64,000 nucleotides of DNA, taken from positions 6,974,501 to 7,038,500 of the forward strand of contig CM062200.1 of assembly GCA_031216445.1 (NCBI GenBank), in the 5' to 3' direction. The stretch's first letter is position 1. Each line of letters starts with the position of its first letter. The position numbers and the translations under genes were made by a program. The DNA is from Lateolabrax maculatus. Taxonomy: Eukaryota > Chordata > Actinopteri > Acropomatiformes > Lateolabracidae. The notes under the pieces are model-generated. The model was not told the DNA's origin. It saw only the letters and a program-made list of their open reading frames with translations, and did not search any database. Shown piece after piece: positions 1 to 13,864 of the stretch.

Positions 1-3000
1 TTTGTTGCAAAAGTCATCCATATTTAACTCAAGGCATTAATTTGCTGAACTAAAGACCAAAAACAATAGAAACAACAAATCGAACTATTCTCTTAAGTTG
101 CTGTAATATGTTACTTTGGCTTGGTGACTGATTTATTGTGAAGAATAGAACTTTGACATTTGAAGGTCTTATGTTTAACCTTCAGCTTGATCCCTGTTGT
201 AACAGTGTTGGCTCAATAAACTGAACTTCTTATGAGAAAGCCAACAGCTTTAGAGAGTGAAAATCCTCCCAAATGAACTACACACTGTACAAAAACTGTT
301 ATGCTACAACCTGTGACTTTTTAGACCCATTTCAATATATGACACATTAATACTAAGATCAGTATTGAATCAGAAATATCAGTCTTTTTTACTCATATTT
401 CTACAAAGAATTTAGATATTCTCATCTTTCAAATCCATTTGACACCAGCGGCATTCTCAGCTACCATCAGTCCATTTCGAAAATACTCTCAAAAGAAGTC
501 ATGAACTGTTGACTTCATACTGTATTATTCCTCCTCATGTTATTTGTGTATAGTAAGTGACAATTTATCAAATTCCTCTGTGGCATAGTCCAGTTAAAAC
601 TAAACTAAACATGTAAGTGTAACATTGTAATGTTACCTTGTCTTTTGGTAATACTATAGTATTTCCAATCAATATCTGAGACGTTGTATGCTGTTTTGGG
701 TGTCTTCTTGTAATAAATCCCTGTTTCTTACTGTGATGATGAGCTGTTTAGTGTCAGTGGCACTGATGACATTTGGAAAGCCTGTAATGTGATGAATAAT
801 ATAATATATATATAATATGATGATACTATTCTTGATAGTACAAAGCTAGTGTGTTTGTGAGCCAATATGGAGCATCCTTTGGTGCGTCTGCTCCTTGGCA
901 TTAAGGACTGCGGAAGCAGGAGACATAGTCGTCAGTTATTCCTACAACATCCCCGGACACCCTTTGAAAGCAGCCTGTTGTCGGTATGGAAAGGGCATAC
1001 GCTGCCTAGAGCAACATGTCAACCCTGCGTACTGGCACTCCATATTATGGTTCAAAAGATGACTGCCTGAAAGATCAAGGCCGACTCCATGTGGAAATGC
1101 TGCCATTTGATGCACCCATCTATTACTGTAGCTTCAAACTCAAAAATTGCAAATAAGAATATTGATTAGTTCTGGAATGTTATCCAACTGCTTTAAATTA
1201 GCGTATCAACATGAAATGTAATTTTTTTTCAGTGTGATTCAGCAACTAATGATGCTTGCCCTTATTTGACAAAAAAAAAATTATGTGCATAAAGAAAAAC
1301 ATCTTCAAATAGACTCATGAACACTCAAACATGAAGCACATATTCATTGTTTTCATCATCATCAATTACCCACAAGAAAACAGCATGTGTTCTAGACAGT
1401 ATTGGTTTTAACTACCAGTTTTTTTGTAAGCAATGTATTTTTGATCATTAGCCACTTTAGTCCTCTCTGGTTAGTTGGAGAAGCATTTATGCAGAAAACC
1501 CATCAGTGAATAAATCCCTGAAGTGCATGTTGATATTACAACACTTTTTAATGAGTAGTTTGATTCCAATTTTTAGTGCCAAACATATAAATCATACTCT
1601 GTGTCAGGAGTATAATTGTCAAGGATTGGAGATCTGATCAAAATGGAGTCAGTTCTAAATGCTGTACCTTCTCTCACCATACCATAAAAATGTGGATTAT
1701 AAAACTACCTGACAGAACCACATGTGGCTATTAAAACCTCCTCCAGGCATAGCAAGTTCAGATTCTCACCCAGTACATTGATTAGCAGAGTTAATAATGA
1801 TGATGCTATAAACATGAGGGTACTGATGATAAAATTCAAGTCTAGCAGGTGAAAATTAAAACTTTAAAAGCAACATCATTTCATTAGCCTTATGTAAAAT
1901 GCACATCCAGCAGGTGAATTTCAAACCTCAAACTGACCTGAGCACAGCGTCAGCCTGGCAGTGCTGCTCATGCGCTCCTAGATTTGAACCGTCCAAAAAT
2001 GTCCTGACAGGAAAAGCTCAAGTTGTCTGTTTGTACATGATGTTCATGAAGGAAGCCTGATCACTGTCATCTGCTGCACTGATCCCTGGTGGCATCTCAT
2101 CTTTTCTGATAAATTTAGCTAGTGGATGACTTCACATGACCTTTGCTTTGTAAAAAGCACTTTTATTCCGTTATTACATTTCGAGGCAACACTCTTAACC
2201 TATTTGCTCCCAGTGAGCAGGCCAGTGGGGGTAGGTGTGTGTGGGTGAATGAGAGACTTTGTAAAGCACTTTCTCCTGCTCAGGTAGAAAAGACCTAAAT
2301 ATAGGCATCCATTTACCATTTCATGCAAGTGTATTATTTTCTTTTCACGTAAATGGAGGCATTCATTTATTCAGTTTCTTGCCTCCTCTGGGGGAGAGAA
2401 ACCCTGAAGCTTTCTTGCACATCTAGACCAGTGGGAGCAGTTGTTGAGCTTTGACCACTGGGTACGGAACCACTTCTGGCCAAGCTGTTCTAGCAACTCT
2501 TGCTGCTTTGTGGCTTTGAATTTGAGGCTTCTAGGCATATCAAGATGAGTCCCAAGCTGAAAAGGCAGCATGCTCTCCATCCATGTTTCCCTTTCTAATG
2601 GACTGCAGGATCACTGAAAGGAGGCCTGGGGCTCGTCAGCTGGGTGGAGGATGTTTGTTGCCTGCACTCGGGGTTTCTCCCGATTCATCACGTTGTTTGG
2701 CCTTAAGCATAAGGGACCTGGAGTGTCGGCTATCCATCTTGCAGAGTCTTTTGTTGCTGTGAGACAAACAGACACAAAGGAGCACACACAGATACACACA
2801 CTTTAATCTGGCCTTTTCCCTGGACACAGGGCAGGCAGAGGATATGTTTCCTGAGCGAAGGGCCTGGATGCAAATTTCTTCTATCTCTCTTGTGTTTGGA
2901 AGAACAATATAATTCAGCCTGGACAGGATCCAGACACAATTTATCCCAGTTTGCGTAGTGCGTTTTAACAGCGATGTTACTGTATGTGACTCCATATCTC

Positions 3001-3250
3001 AGGCTGGACTGCTGCTGGCCTCTGACCTGTTGCTTCTCTCAATGAAGACGTCCTCGTGGCTCACTGAAAACATGGACAGGAAACAGCCTCTCCTGGGGAA
3101 CAGAACAAACAGAGGGCTTAAGACGCCGCACAAATAACCAACCCTTTCTGGAAAAAAGACATCTCTGTGACCTCCTTTGTAGAGTTATTGTCCTCGGCTG
3201 CTGAGCCACACACAGTTTGTTTAAGGAACGTCAAACCCAATGACACCCAT

Positions 3251-3346
3251 GTGTATCGAATCCTTCCTCTTGTCATCAAGCCAGGAGTGAAACAAGGAGT
3301 GTATCAAGTCCTTCCCCAAGTCATTAAGTCAGAAATAAAACAAGAT
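3251..3346 (+). repeat. Imperfect 48-bp tandem duplication
   Basis: 3251-3298 and 3299-3346 share a common pattern (GTGTATC..., TCCTTCC, GTCAT.AAG, AAACAAG) at roughly three quarters identity. One frame stays open through both, as VYRILPLVIKPGVKQG followed by VYQVLPQVIKSEIKQD. Confidence 0.75.
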
Positions 3347-3467
3347 GAAAAGTATTTTTCTCATTAGGGCTTCAGTGCTTTCTCAAACTGAACAGTTTAA
3401 AAGACAGATTTGAATGTCTGTTATAACTGCTTCTTCATAATGTTTGCTGGATAATGTTTCTGAGCAT

Positions 3468-3951
3468 TAGCCTGGGAACCAGACGAATCTGCGAGCTCAT
3501 GTTTTATTTGCTCTGGCAGATACGTCTGGCCCCTCTCCTGTTCAAATTGATTTCGTAGTTTAAGGTATCTGGCCGAGCAAATCACAACCGTTTATCTAGT
3601 ACGAGTGTGGTTTAATACAATGACTGACAGAGAGGAGCGTTCAGGCATCTTTGTAAATAACCAAGATGGCTGCCGCCAATATGGAGTGTTCGACGGCTGG
3701 CTGCAGCGGCAGTATTAAACAGACTGGACGGTAAATTTTTTCTAAAAGAAGAACAACTGCACCTAAGCTTTATGTTGATAAGAAATATATGTTTGCCGTA
3801 CTTCTGACAGGACGTACTGTATGTTAGGATGGCGTTTCGTTGCTCTGATTGGTTGTCGCACCCGTTGATAACACCCCTTGCAAATCGAAAATTAACTGAA
3901 AGGTTCCAGTCTAATACACATCTGCGAAATAGTCTGGTGATGCCAGGCTAG
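3468..3951. mobile_element. Short non-autonomous DNA transposon (hAT-like)
   Basis: Terminal inverted repeats TAGCCTGGGAACCAGAC (3468-3484) and GTCTGGTGATGCCAGGCTA (3932-3950). An identical 8-bp sequence CTGAGCAT flanks the element at 3460-3467 and 3952-3959, the target-site length of hAT elements. About 484 bp with no transposase frame. The right end carries one base more than the left if that duplication is taken as exact. Confidence 0.75.
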
Positions 3952-5536
3952 CTGAGCATGGCTTGCATGCTCTTTTCTTGACTTTACCTCGTTCCTTAGA
4001 GGTGAATATTTGTATTGACTGACATGATGCTTGACCAATAGAATTAGGTTTAGAAGGAAACTGTTAGTTAATTAGTATTTCATTGGAGCACACATGACTG
4101 GCTGACCCTATTTCCTGCCCCTAGACTGGTTTGGAATGTTTTTCAATTTTAAATATTTCTTACATTAAGACAGACTTTCAAATCTTACTTTTAAACTTTC
4201 AACACCTTAAATGAATAGTGCATGTCATTTTACCACATAATGGAAAACCCATAATTGCCATTCTTCTTGAGCAACACAAGTCCCCAATCCCCTGATGATT
4301 ACCTGGATAAAAATAAAAGCTTCCTCTTGTTAAGATCCCATTAAACACTCTGTTCCCATAGTAACATGCTGGCCAAGCATCCCTTAGACCCCCTCATTGT
4401 AGAGCTGGAGTTAGAACATGTGGATAAAGAGGAGCACAATATGAGGAAGAAGGAGGGATAGGAAGAAGGTAAATTGAAGTCTCCGTCCACTATGTCTATG
4501 AGCTCTTCCTGCTATGCTTCTGTAATCACTGTTGAGATGAGATTTAATTAGAGCCTTGCTCCTGATTATCTTATCTGAAGCCAAGTGGTCTATTAGCCAA
4601 GCATTCCTAAAGAAATAGAGACATATAGACAGTTAGACAGTGGGCATATGAGTCATTGGCATGCATGTGCTGTATATTACAGTGAAAGTAAATGTGGAGA
4701 GAGCACAAACAGCCCAAACTTGCTTACTGCATGCTTGTACCAATGCTTATTTATTCTCTCTCTTCTGCTGACAAACATACGCATAAACTTTCTTTCTTCA
4801 GCACGATTCACACACACAATGTTCTAAAATTCAATCAGAATTTACTTCTAAGAGAAGGATGCACTGAAGTTAACTCTAGCCTTTGTACCTTTATAGTTAC
4901 CCTTGCAGCTGCATGGCCATGATATACTGTGATTCATTAGTTTCAAAGACAAGCCATAGAAATGGGCTGTCTCTGTCCATAGCCTGCGCCTTTTAACTAC
5001 TTCCTTCAAAAGGGAGTTTTTTGGAAGGAACTTCCCTCTTTTGAATTACCTTCTCAGAAGCTCCAATTATTTTCAAGCTTAGAGCAGTAATTAATAAGGT
5101 GGACTCGCTACTCCATGTTCCTAATTAATTTGGAGGCACCCAGTAACACTAAAAGCTTTTAGAATGGCTTCCTTTCTTTCAGGATGAAGAACAGTGAGAT
5201 GCACATGCACAGTGTCCTTTAAAGTTCTGTTTTGTGTGTGTCTGTATAAATGCATTTTTACGGGTCCAGAAGCCTTCCATCCCAACCTCACCTTCAAGCT
5301 TACTTCAAAGTCCACAGTCTAAAAACAATTAAACCCGTTCACCTGATGTCACTTTCTCTCTCTAGCTTTCCAGATCTAGTTTGAGTAAAATCTAGTAAAA
5401 TTGAAAACATCACCTAAATGGTATATCGTTTTTATATAGAGTTCCCCTACAGACAGTTTTGAGATATAAAAATACTCAGCATTGAATAAGAATAATTTAT
5501 ATATCTGATATAGTTGTCCATAAAAAAAAGTAATGA

Positions 5537-5590
5537 CCTAAAATCTACTCCTTCTCACTCTGAAGGAGTAGAGAAGGAGTAGATTTTAGG
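5537..5590. repeat. Perfect inverted repeat (20-bp arms)
   Basis: Arms 5537-5556 and 5571-5590 are exact reverse complements, with a 14-base spacer. The spacer itself carries AAGGAGTA, which can pair alternatively with the left arm. Confidence 0.9.
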
Positions 5591-8500
5591 AAAATCCAGA
5601 AACCATGAATATGCAAATATGTAATTTAAAATAGTTCAACTGCTGGACATAAGATGTCTCTTACTTCCCTGTAAAGTCCATTCTCAGTGTACGTACACCA
5701 GACGCTTCAAGTTTACACACATCCCTTTTGTGTTAATTGCAAATTGGACCAGGATTGGCTTCCAAACTAGTTGTGATGTTACAAAATCATGCTCATATGT
5801 ACACGTCTTAAACTCAGATTTAAGGTGAGCACAGAGAAACCTCTTCAGCATATGAATGTGAAAATAGCAACAATGAATGAGGTATGTGCAAAACCCTGCA
5901 CATATTGTACATACATCATTCTGCACAATGAAGGTCAAACATCCAAGTAAAGTCACTAATTTTTGATTGGAGGGGAGCTGTAGAAATGAAGATTTTAATG
6001 AAGAGTTTTAGATCCAGTGGCTTGTTAAAAAGGACTTTTTGTGTAGTGATAACTGCAGTGGTAAAGGTCTTCCCCTCTTCACTCTGAGCCTTTTTCCAGA
6101 CGGACCACAGGGGTCTCAGGCCTCCAGCTGCTAGATCTATTCCTCAGCCTCCCTCCCTTCCCCACAAAGTACACAGCTAACAGAAACCTACTGTCAGCAG
6201 CAGTTTATCTCTGGGGGACGAGCCAGCACTCACTACTTACCTTCACCAAAGAGCTTATGGAGGGTCCTACAGGTTAAATTGCCCTCTTTTTTCTATAAAG
6301 GTTCTTATTGATGCTGGGTTTAGCAGTCTAATGTACATGCATTTAAAATGAAAACAGTACAGTTCAAAATATAATGATTTTTCTCTTTCAGTAATCCACC
6401 AAATCCATCCATCAATTCTAATTTACCAAAACTTCACTGGGTGCTGTTGTGTAGGTAGTGCTCAAGATTTTAGAAGCAAGTGGACTGTTTTTTTGGCGTC
6501 ATGGAAGACACGACCGCAGACAGAGAGACAACCAGACAGCCCCCACCCTGTTGTTTTTCATCTTTTGTGTGACTCATCTTTTAAGAGCCTTTTCTTTGGT
6601 TATTATGAACCTGGTTTGCAAGATTTTGGTATTCAAAGGCTGAACAATCACCCATTTTATTTTACCTGTAAATGTCAATAAAAACAGACGCCTGTGCGTC
6701 TTTTAAGATAAGATTGCATTAAAAGTTATGAACGGAAGGGATTTTGGAGGTAGACTAGGCCATGTGTTTAATTTTCAGACCTTTATGTAACTTCTTTTCA
6801 AACATTTAATAGAGCATAATGTAAGGCTTTATCCACAGGAACATTTAATGCAAGACTTTCAACATATTCCAGGCGAGTGATAAAGTGAAAGCACATATTA
6901 TTTCCTTTATTTCCAACTCCCCTTCCTTCTTGTGAATGTATTTGAAAAAAATAATTTTCCTTCAATTTGAGCATTACATCATGTTTTATCCATGTCTGCT
7001 CTTGACTATACTATAACTCCATTAGACAGAACAAGTACCATTCAGAGCACACAGTGCGGCATTACTGTACAGCATTTCTGGATTATGAGTACAGATTGCT
7101 TGAATACTTTGACATTACAACAATACGGCAGCTGTCATCTGTTAAGTGTCTTATGAAAGTATTGCTTTTCACACATGTATTGTAACATGCTGCAACCTGT
7201 TGTTATCTGTTGGCCGTTTGCAGGAACATTACTTTGTGTAAATAATGGACATGCACTAGCACCCTTACAAATTAGTCTTTTTAATCATAACATTTCATCC
7301 AACAAACAAATGAGCAAACACAACATTTCACTAGTGTGCTTCCCCATGTTCACTTTTTGTTAACATTTACGTTGTCAAATTAAAAAAAGACAAAATCAAG
7401 CAAGCGAGCAGTGGGTTTTTTCACTGTTAATACAACAAGAATAACCAAACTTTGAGACTGGTAACTTGTAACCATGCTGTCTTCCTCTGTCTTCCCAAAA
7501 TGCCTGCAATAATGTAATAGTTGTTGTATGTAGACATGAGGGAAATAAGCAATCAAAATAAAATAGCTACCTCCAGGGGCTCATGTGTTGCTGAAATGGA
7601 GCTATCAAAGTAGAGCATAAACAAACCCTGTCTTTATATATTTGATTGTATGCCTATAAGGAATAACACATTTTTACACCCAATAAACAGTAGCAGAAGT
7701 GTAACACAGTTACAATAATTTGAGTATGACTTTTTTTTCTTTTAGAGGTTCTTGAGGATTTTGGAGTACAAAAGTTAGTGTAAGCAGTTCCTTTTGTGTG
7801 AACCTTCCATCAGACTGTATGTCTTTCTTTTTCTCTGGCTCACAGACTCTCCCTTTCACCTATTTAAGCAAGCATTCTCCATAAATTTTAGTGAAATCTC
7901 ATTTTCTCAAGGCTCTGGGGTGCCAAAGGGAATAAACAAAAGCAGCCAAAGTTTTTAACCTCTGTGGCTGCTGACCATACAGATAATCAGTCCAGGCTCA
8001 CAGTCCTGGCTTCCATCCTCCCTCTGACAGACAGACAAATAGATTTGCCGGCGTTACAGTGTGAGTTAATGTCAGCTGGGAGGGAATGCTCGCTCTACTT
8101 GTCCCCCATCCTGTCCTCTCCGTTCTCACAGTCCACTGACCTTCCTATGACCAGCACTCCCTGTGTGTGGGGTCACTGACTGAGCGAAGAAGCCACGCGT
8201 GGTCATCAGTCAGACGGTCAGATTTGGGCTGAAGGAAGCCCGTCTCTTTCAGCTGATCTAGTTGTTTTCCCCTTCTGTTGACCTACACATGCTCACGCAG
8301 AGGACTGTCCTTGTAAAAAATGAATGCTGGATGGAAAGCAAAAACAGCATCCGCTCCAGTTGACTAGCACAGCAAAAAGCTCCAGCAGCAGCAGTCTCCC
8401 CTTCTTGCCCTAAATGGTAGCATTTTTTTTTCCTTTTGTGTTCCTGCTTTTGACTCATTTAAAACTTCAAATCCCCACAAGCCTCAATGGGAGACCTGTG

Positions 8501-9275
8501 TAGGAGTAAGAGTTCAAATGTCTCTTTCATCACTAAATTCAGCTTAGTGATAAAAGGTAATGGTGCAGAAAAAGTCAGGGACCTAGAGCACGGAGTCTTC
8601 CCCCGTCTCCATGTCATGCAGAAAAGCAGATGCTTTTGGTTTCCCATCCCACTCGTCATTAAGGTTATGTGTCTGAGGCCCCACAGTGCTGAAAGATGGA
8701 CACACAGGGAGTAGACGGAGGCAGGGGAAGGATACGTGGTGACTGGATTGGAGGTTTCTGGTGTTTTTGCTCTGTCAGATGAAGTGTGAAGTTAGCCCTC
8801 CTCCTCTTCTGTCTACCTGCCTTCATGTCTCTCCCTCCTCGCTTGTTTTCTTGCAGTCAGCAACTTCCAATAACTCCCTGCTGGAGCATGGGACACAGCA
8901 GGGTCTCCTCTGGTTGGCCCCTGTACTCCTCCTCACTCACGCTCACCCAATCCCTCCAGCACTGGGGACAGGAGTGGGCTGCCAACAACAATAGGAGCTG
9001 CCAGGGTTTGATAAAGAGGCTGTGGACATGACACCGTTGCCTTAAAGTCATCAACAGAGTTTCTGAGCAAAGGGGTCATGGGCAGGTTGTAAATTCACAG
9101 AGGATTCAGCAGGAAACTGCATTTGTTGACACACGAGCTGAGAGAAAAGCTATAGGTTGTCCTTCTTGGAAAAACAACAAGGCATATATTTAGTTGGCAG
9201 GAGTAGATCAGCTTGTCTGATGCAGGAACATAGCTACCATTAAGGACACTTGGGAGATTTTGCAACATGGAGGGA

Positions 9276-9400
9276 TGTAAAGGAATAGTTCAACATTTTG
9301 GGAAATACATTTATTTGCTTTCCTAATGAGAATTTACCAACCAGCTGCTGGCTTCAGGTATTATATTGCACATAGAGATATGAGACTTAACATTCTACAA
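9276..9400 (+). repeat. Fragment of a common teleost dispersed repeat
   Basis: GGAATAGTTCAACATTTTGG, then GAAATACATTTATTTGC, followed by a CAGCTGCTGGCTTCAG stretch. I recognise this opening from many fish introns; family name not recalled. The 3' boundary is uncertain. Confidence 0.5.
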
Positions 9401-12400
9401 TTACAAATGTCACATGATGGTTTATTTGATTACAGCATTCATGTTGGGATATACAATTCATAAAAAAATAAGTAAATAGTAAATAGTAAATGTAAATAGT
9501 TCACTGAATGGTTAAAATATGAAAAATGCAAAAAATAAAAAATGTTTAGAGGTTCTTTGTTTTGGTCAAAATGTTCTGAAGAGGTTTGGGGGGATGTGCA
9601 TGACTCATGACCTCAGAATTTGTACAATCCTGGCTATGCCTCTGGTCTTGCAATTGATTTTGTTCAAAATGCAGATGAAAATCAATAAATGGATGCTCTG
9701 CATGTGGATGCAAATCAACCACGCACACCTTTTCTCTAAGCTTGATGGGTCATTGATGCCGTAAAAATGTACTAGCCAGCTGTGTGCTCCATCTGCACAC
9801 TGATGTGTAGTATGAGGTGATATTTACAAACATTCTCTTAGAGAAAGCCAATAATGTTCCACTTCCTGGGTGCATCAGCTGAACAACAGGAGATATATTC
9901 GTTCCAGAGATCAATGGACCATGGATGATCAATGAGCTAGCAGTGCATTATTGGAAAGAAGAAGCATGACATCAGTTGTAATCAAAGCTGGTAGAGATCT
10001 ATGAATGCTCAGGGGTTGGAAAAAGTATTGTATTGCCAATAAATTGGACATTTAATTCCTTGTGTTAGTACAGACCACACCTGTTGCAAATGCATGAGGA
10101 TTCTGACCTTGTACAATGGTTCAGCTCTCTTGAAATAATAAATAGTGGTTTTTGTTCCGTCTCCTCCAAATCGCCTTCTTCTCCTGTCAGTCATCTCCTA
10201 AAAAAACACATAGTCAGGATGCATAACCAAACCCACCTAATACATCAAAATCAGACTTTTACTAGCAAGGAGGAGGACATCTTCCTCACTGACATAATCA
10301 GAGGGGTGAAAGACACGAAGGGAGGCAGAGCAAATTTGTATTCAGGCCTTAATTGTATGATTTCCCTGAGGGCGTGCAAGATGTGGGAGAAGGGCAGGAG
10401 AAAAAGGGGGAGGGCTTACCAGTACAGACAGATTTAATTAATTGAAATGGTGTTTTTTTTTTTTTTTTGTATATGCATTTACCTTGCGAAAAGAATGATG
10501 GGCTTGATTGTTTGAAGTTCCCCAGTTGCTCATTAGTTCAAGCACGAGGTTGCAATGAATATAGATGCATGAGCTTTGGGCCTTGGGCCAGTTCTTTGCA
10601 AACAATTTGAATTAATGGGGAACCTCAGAGCTATTTTATTAGCATGACCCGTCCTGAAAATGACTTTGCATTCACCCTTCCTCAGTACCTCCTCTCGTAC
10701 TCAGCCTTAACCCACTAAATGATTTGATGTGATAATAAAAGATTAAAAAAATGATGTCGAAAAGAGACGGAGAGGCTCTGCTGCAATCGATTGTTTTGAG
10801 GCTGCACGTTAAGCTTATTGTTTCCACTTAGAATGCCTCCACAGATGAATATGAATTAAAATTTAGTCAATTTCCATCTAGGGGCTTTCAATATTTCCTG
10901 GTTTTGCTACAGGCTAGAGGACATGAATATCAAAATGAGGTATCAGTCTCAGAGATTTCTGCCTCCTCCTCAATCCAATGACGGAGAAAAAAAATAAATT
11001 AAACATCTCTTTCCAGGAACTGTGTCTGCATGACTCCCAGACCTTAGTGTCAACATATTATAGGGACTACAGAAGAAAGGTAGAAAGTATTTCCAGTGAA
11101 ATCTGGCCTAACCAGACCTTTTTTGTTTCAGAGGTTGCAGAATACTTCAGGAAAGCTTTACAGTTCTATAATGCCTTCCTGATTTCCAATGCAGGATGTG
11201 CTGAGGCTTGAATAAGTAGTTTAGGAAATCAGGCTGAGAGTGTTGTGCTTTGCTGATAGTGTTGAAAGAAAAGAATGTGTTGCATGATCTATAAGCCATG
11301 AGCCTGCTGTGTGTGGAGCGCACACACATGCTCCCACACTGACGCGCATAAACCACGATGAGCTACCAGCACATGCACACAAGCAGGGACACACTCTCTC
11401 TTTCCATCTCTCCAGACACACATCCGGAGCTCGTACTGAGGGAGATGAAGAGGCAGAGCCGAGGCACGATCTCTGCCACAGAGGAACAGAAGGCCCGGGG
11501 GCAGATAGGAGTAGAAAGCAGGATGAAGGATCTCCCCTCCAGTGATCCACAGCAACAAAGGCGATTTGAGAGACTGCTGCTTTGGCACCCGGCATAATTA
11601 GTTTCAGATAACAATGTCACTGGCCCATGTCACGAAAAAAAAGGGGGTGGAAAAAACAGATTTTTCTGTTTTTATTTGTTTTCCTACAATTTAAATTAAA
11701 TATTCCACATGATGTGATTACTTTTCCCTGGCCCTTGGGGATCGTGATATCATGAGCAGTAAAATTACTATTAATGACTTTTTAGAAAGAGTTAGAAAGG
11801 CTTGCCCAGTTGTAAACCATGAGCTAGCGGGTGATGATTTGCAGGGTGATCCTTCTCATCGACTCCATTTGGCGTGCGCATGCATGCCTTTGGGTGACAA
11901 ACACTGTGGTGTAAGCAAAACACATGAGAGCCAGATGTGACTTGATGGTACATGTTGACAAGTGACAACAGGCGGAGAAACAAAAGAGGGAACGGACAAT
12001 TATGTGTAAAACATCTGAACCAAAGTTGCACTTTTCCTGTAGTTATCCTGTTCGTAGTTATGCTTCCCTGACTCTCACAACTCACCCACAGGCAGAGACA
12101 ACCAGTGAAACGTTAAACAAACGTGGCTTTTTATTATTTTATCAAGTTTTCATTGTGCTTGTCAGACTGGAATGGTTGGACTATGTGTCACTCCACGCTG
12201 TGGAGCAGCAAAAGACAAAGTATTGCCTTAATATGGTGAGGCAGCAGCATGTGTGCTTAATGTGACGCAGGATGCAAATGTGTTGAGGGGCGGCAGAAAG
12301 AAAACAAGTCCCAATACCTAAATCACATGTTTGTCCGTGCCCTGCCAAAAATGATCCACGTGACCATCCCATTTTTCCGGTTTTCCCCCATTATGGTTGA

Positions 12401-13844
12401 AATCTCATTAAGTTAAGGCAACTGAAACTGCTTGGTTAGATTGTGGTAATGGTTATCATCCACCATCGACTCCAACCCAAGAGCTTTTGTGTTGGAATAA
12501 AAATATCATGCCGCTTTCACCGTTACTACTTTGAGAGTATTCTTACAACTGTAAGAGCTTGCTTGATGGTAATGTATAAACATCGGCCTTTCTAAGCATT
12601 TCAACAAACGACCAATGCTGTCGTTTTTTTCTCTGGTGCGGACAAACTTCGGATTTGTATGTCCACACAAGGTGATTCTTGGAGGTGTGAGGTTGCTATC
12701 AGCACGTCTCTGGTTCCTCTCTGGGCTTTCTCTCTTTCTGGTAACAGATCACACTGTCTTACGTGATGTACATACTCAGCCGTTTTAGCTGCGTAGTTGT
12801 AGTAGAACATGACCCAAATGTAAGGATAGCTGGCCCGTTACTGTATATGAGATACTATTTTCTTTCAAAATACAGGGCAGCAAACCTTTTGGATAGTGGA
12901 CCATCTCAGTTGTACTTTTTGTACCTTAAGAAATTGAAACATTTAAGAAACTATGTAAGAAACTATAAAGTTTATCTTTTGAAATTAACTAACAGACTTG
13001 TGTATCTCAGTATAGTCTGCATCATTATCTTCACACTTTATCAAAGATTAGTGTTGCATTTCTGTCCTAATTCCAATTATCTTATCCATTGTTGGGGTGG
13101 TATTCATCATCCCGTCTCTGTAATTGGGATCCTGTGGAGTCATCCATCACACAGACATTGCCCAGAGATGACACTTTATTGATTTCACGGGGCATGCCTG
13201 GGCTTAACCACATCAATCTCTAGGTGACAGTCACTGCAATAATTGCGTGCCACAGCTACTAATGGCTACTCTGTTTGACCATCACGCTGACCAATTAACC
13301 AGCCCTGGAGGCCACACAGGTGTAAAGAATCATAATGAGGCTGTTATGATGTTATGAGGTTGAAACCGGGATAAAGCACAACCTGCCTTCTCTGTGTAAA
13401 ATAAATATGAGAAGCTTCCATTTTTGCCCATTTTTTTTTTGTGTTTTTGCTTTGTTGCGTTTGCTTCTGGACCGAGTGTCGGCCTCAGAGCCAGGGGCGC
13501 CACTGAGCTGCATGTTAGCTCGCTACTGAACATGGCAGCTTTCTAAATAAAGTCAAAACCATCTGCCTTGACTCTCTTTGCTCTTTTTCCCCCTTCCTCC
13601 CTCCTCCTTGAGCAGAAATCATTGGCTGGCATGCTCTAACGGCTCTGTTCATGACATGCTTCGTGAAGACTGGGAGTTGCATTGAGCTCAGGGTAAGCAG
13701 GGGGAATTCTGCTTCTCTGTTCTACTTGGCACTGGCCTGCAACACTGCCTGATGTCAGACAGATCACAGCCAGGAAGACTGGCCCTCTTCCCTTGCTCCT
13801 GGAAAAGAAATGTTAGTAACACTGAGAAGTTTTTTTGGATTGGT

Positions 13845-13864
13845 GGGGGGGGGGGGGGGGGGGG
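13845..13864 (+). repeat. Poly-G run of 20 bases
   Basis: Uninterrupted G20 preceded by TGGT. The length may be unreliable in assembly. Confidence 0.95.

Noticed and set aside
10907..10942. A 27-base exon-like stretch between a ctacag acceptor and gtatca as the missing adam12 prodomain exon
   Set aside because: Phase does not fit the exon at 18290, and the encoded residues do not match the expected INLERNE block.
11221..11620. Several overlapping open frames of 78-124 codons on both strands
   Set aside because: No splice signals or protein resemblance; mutually antisense, as expected from low stop density in a GC-richer patch.
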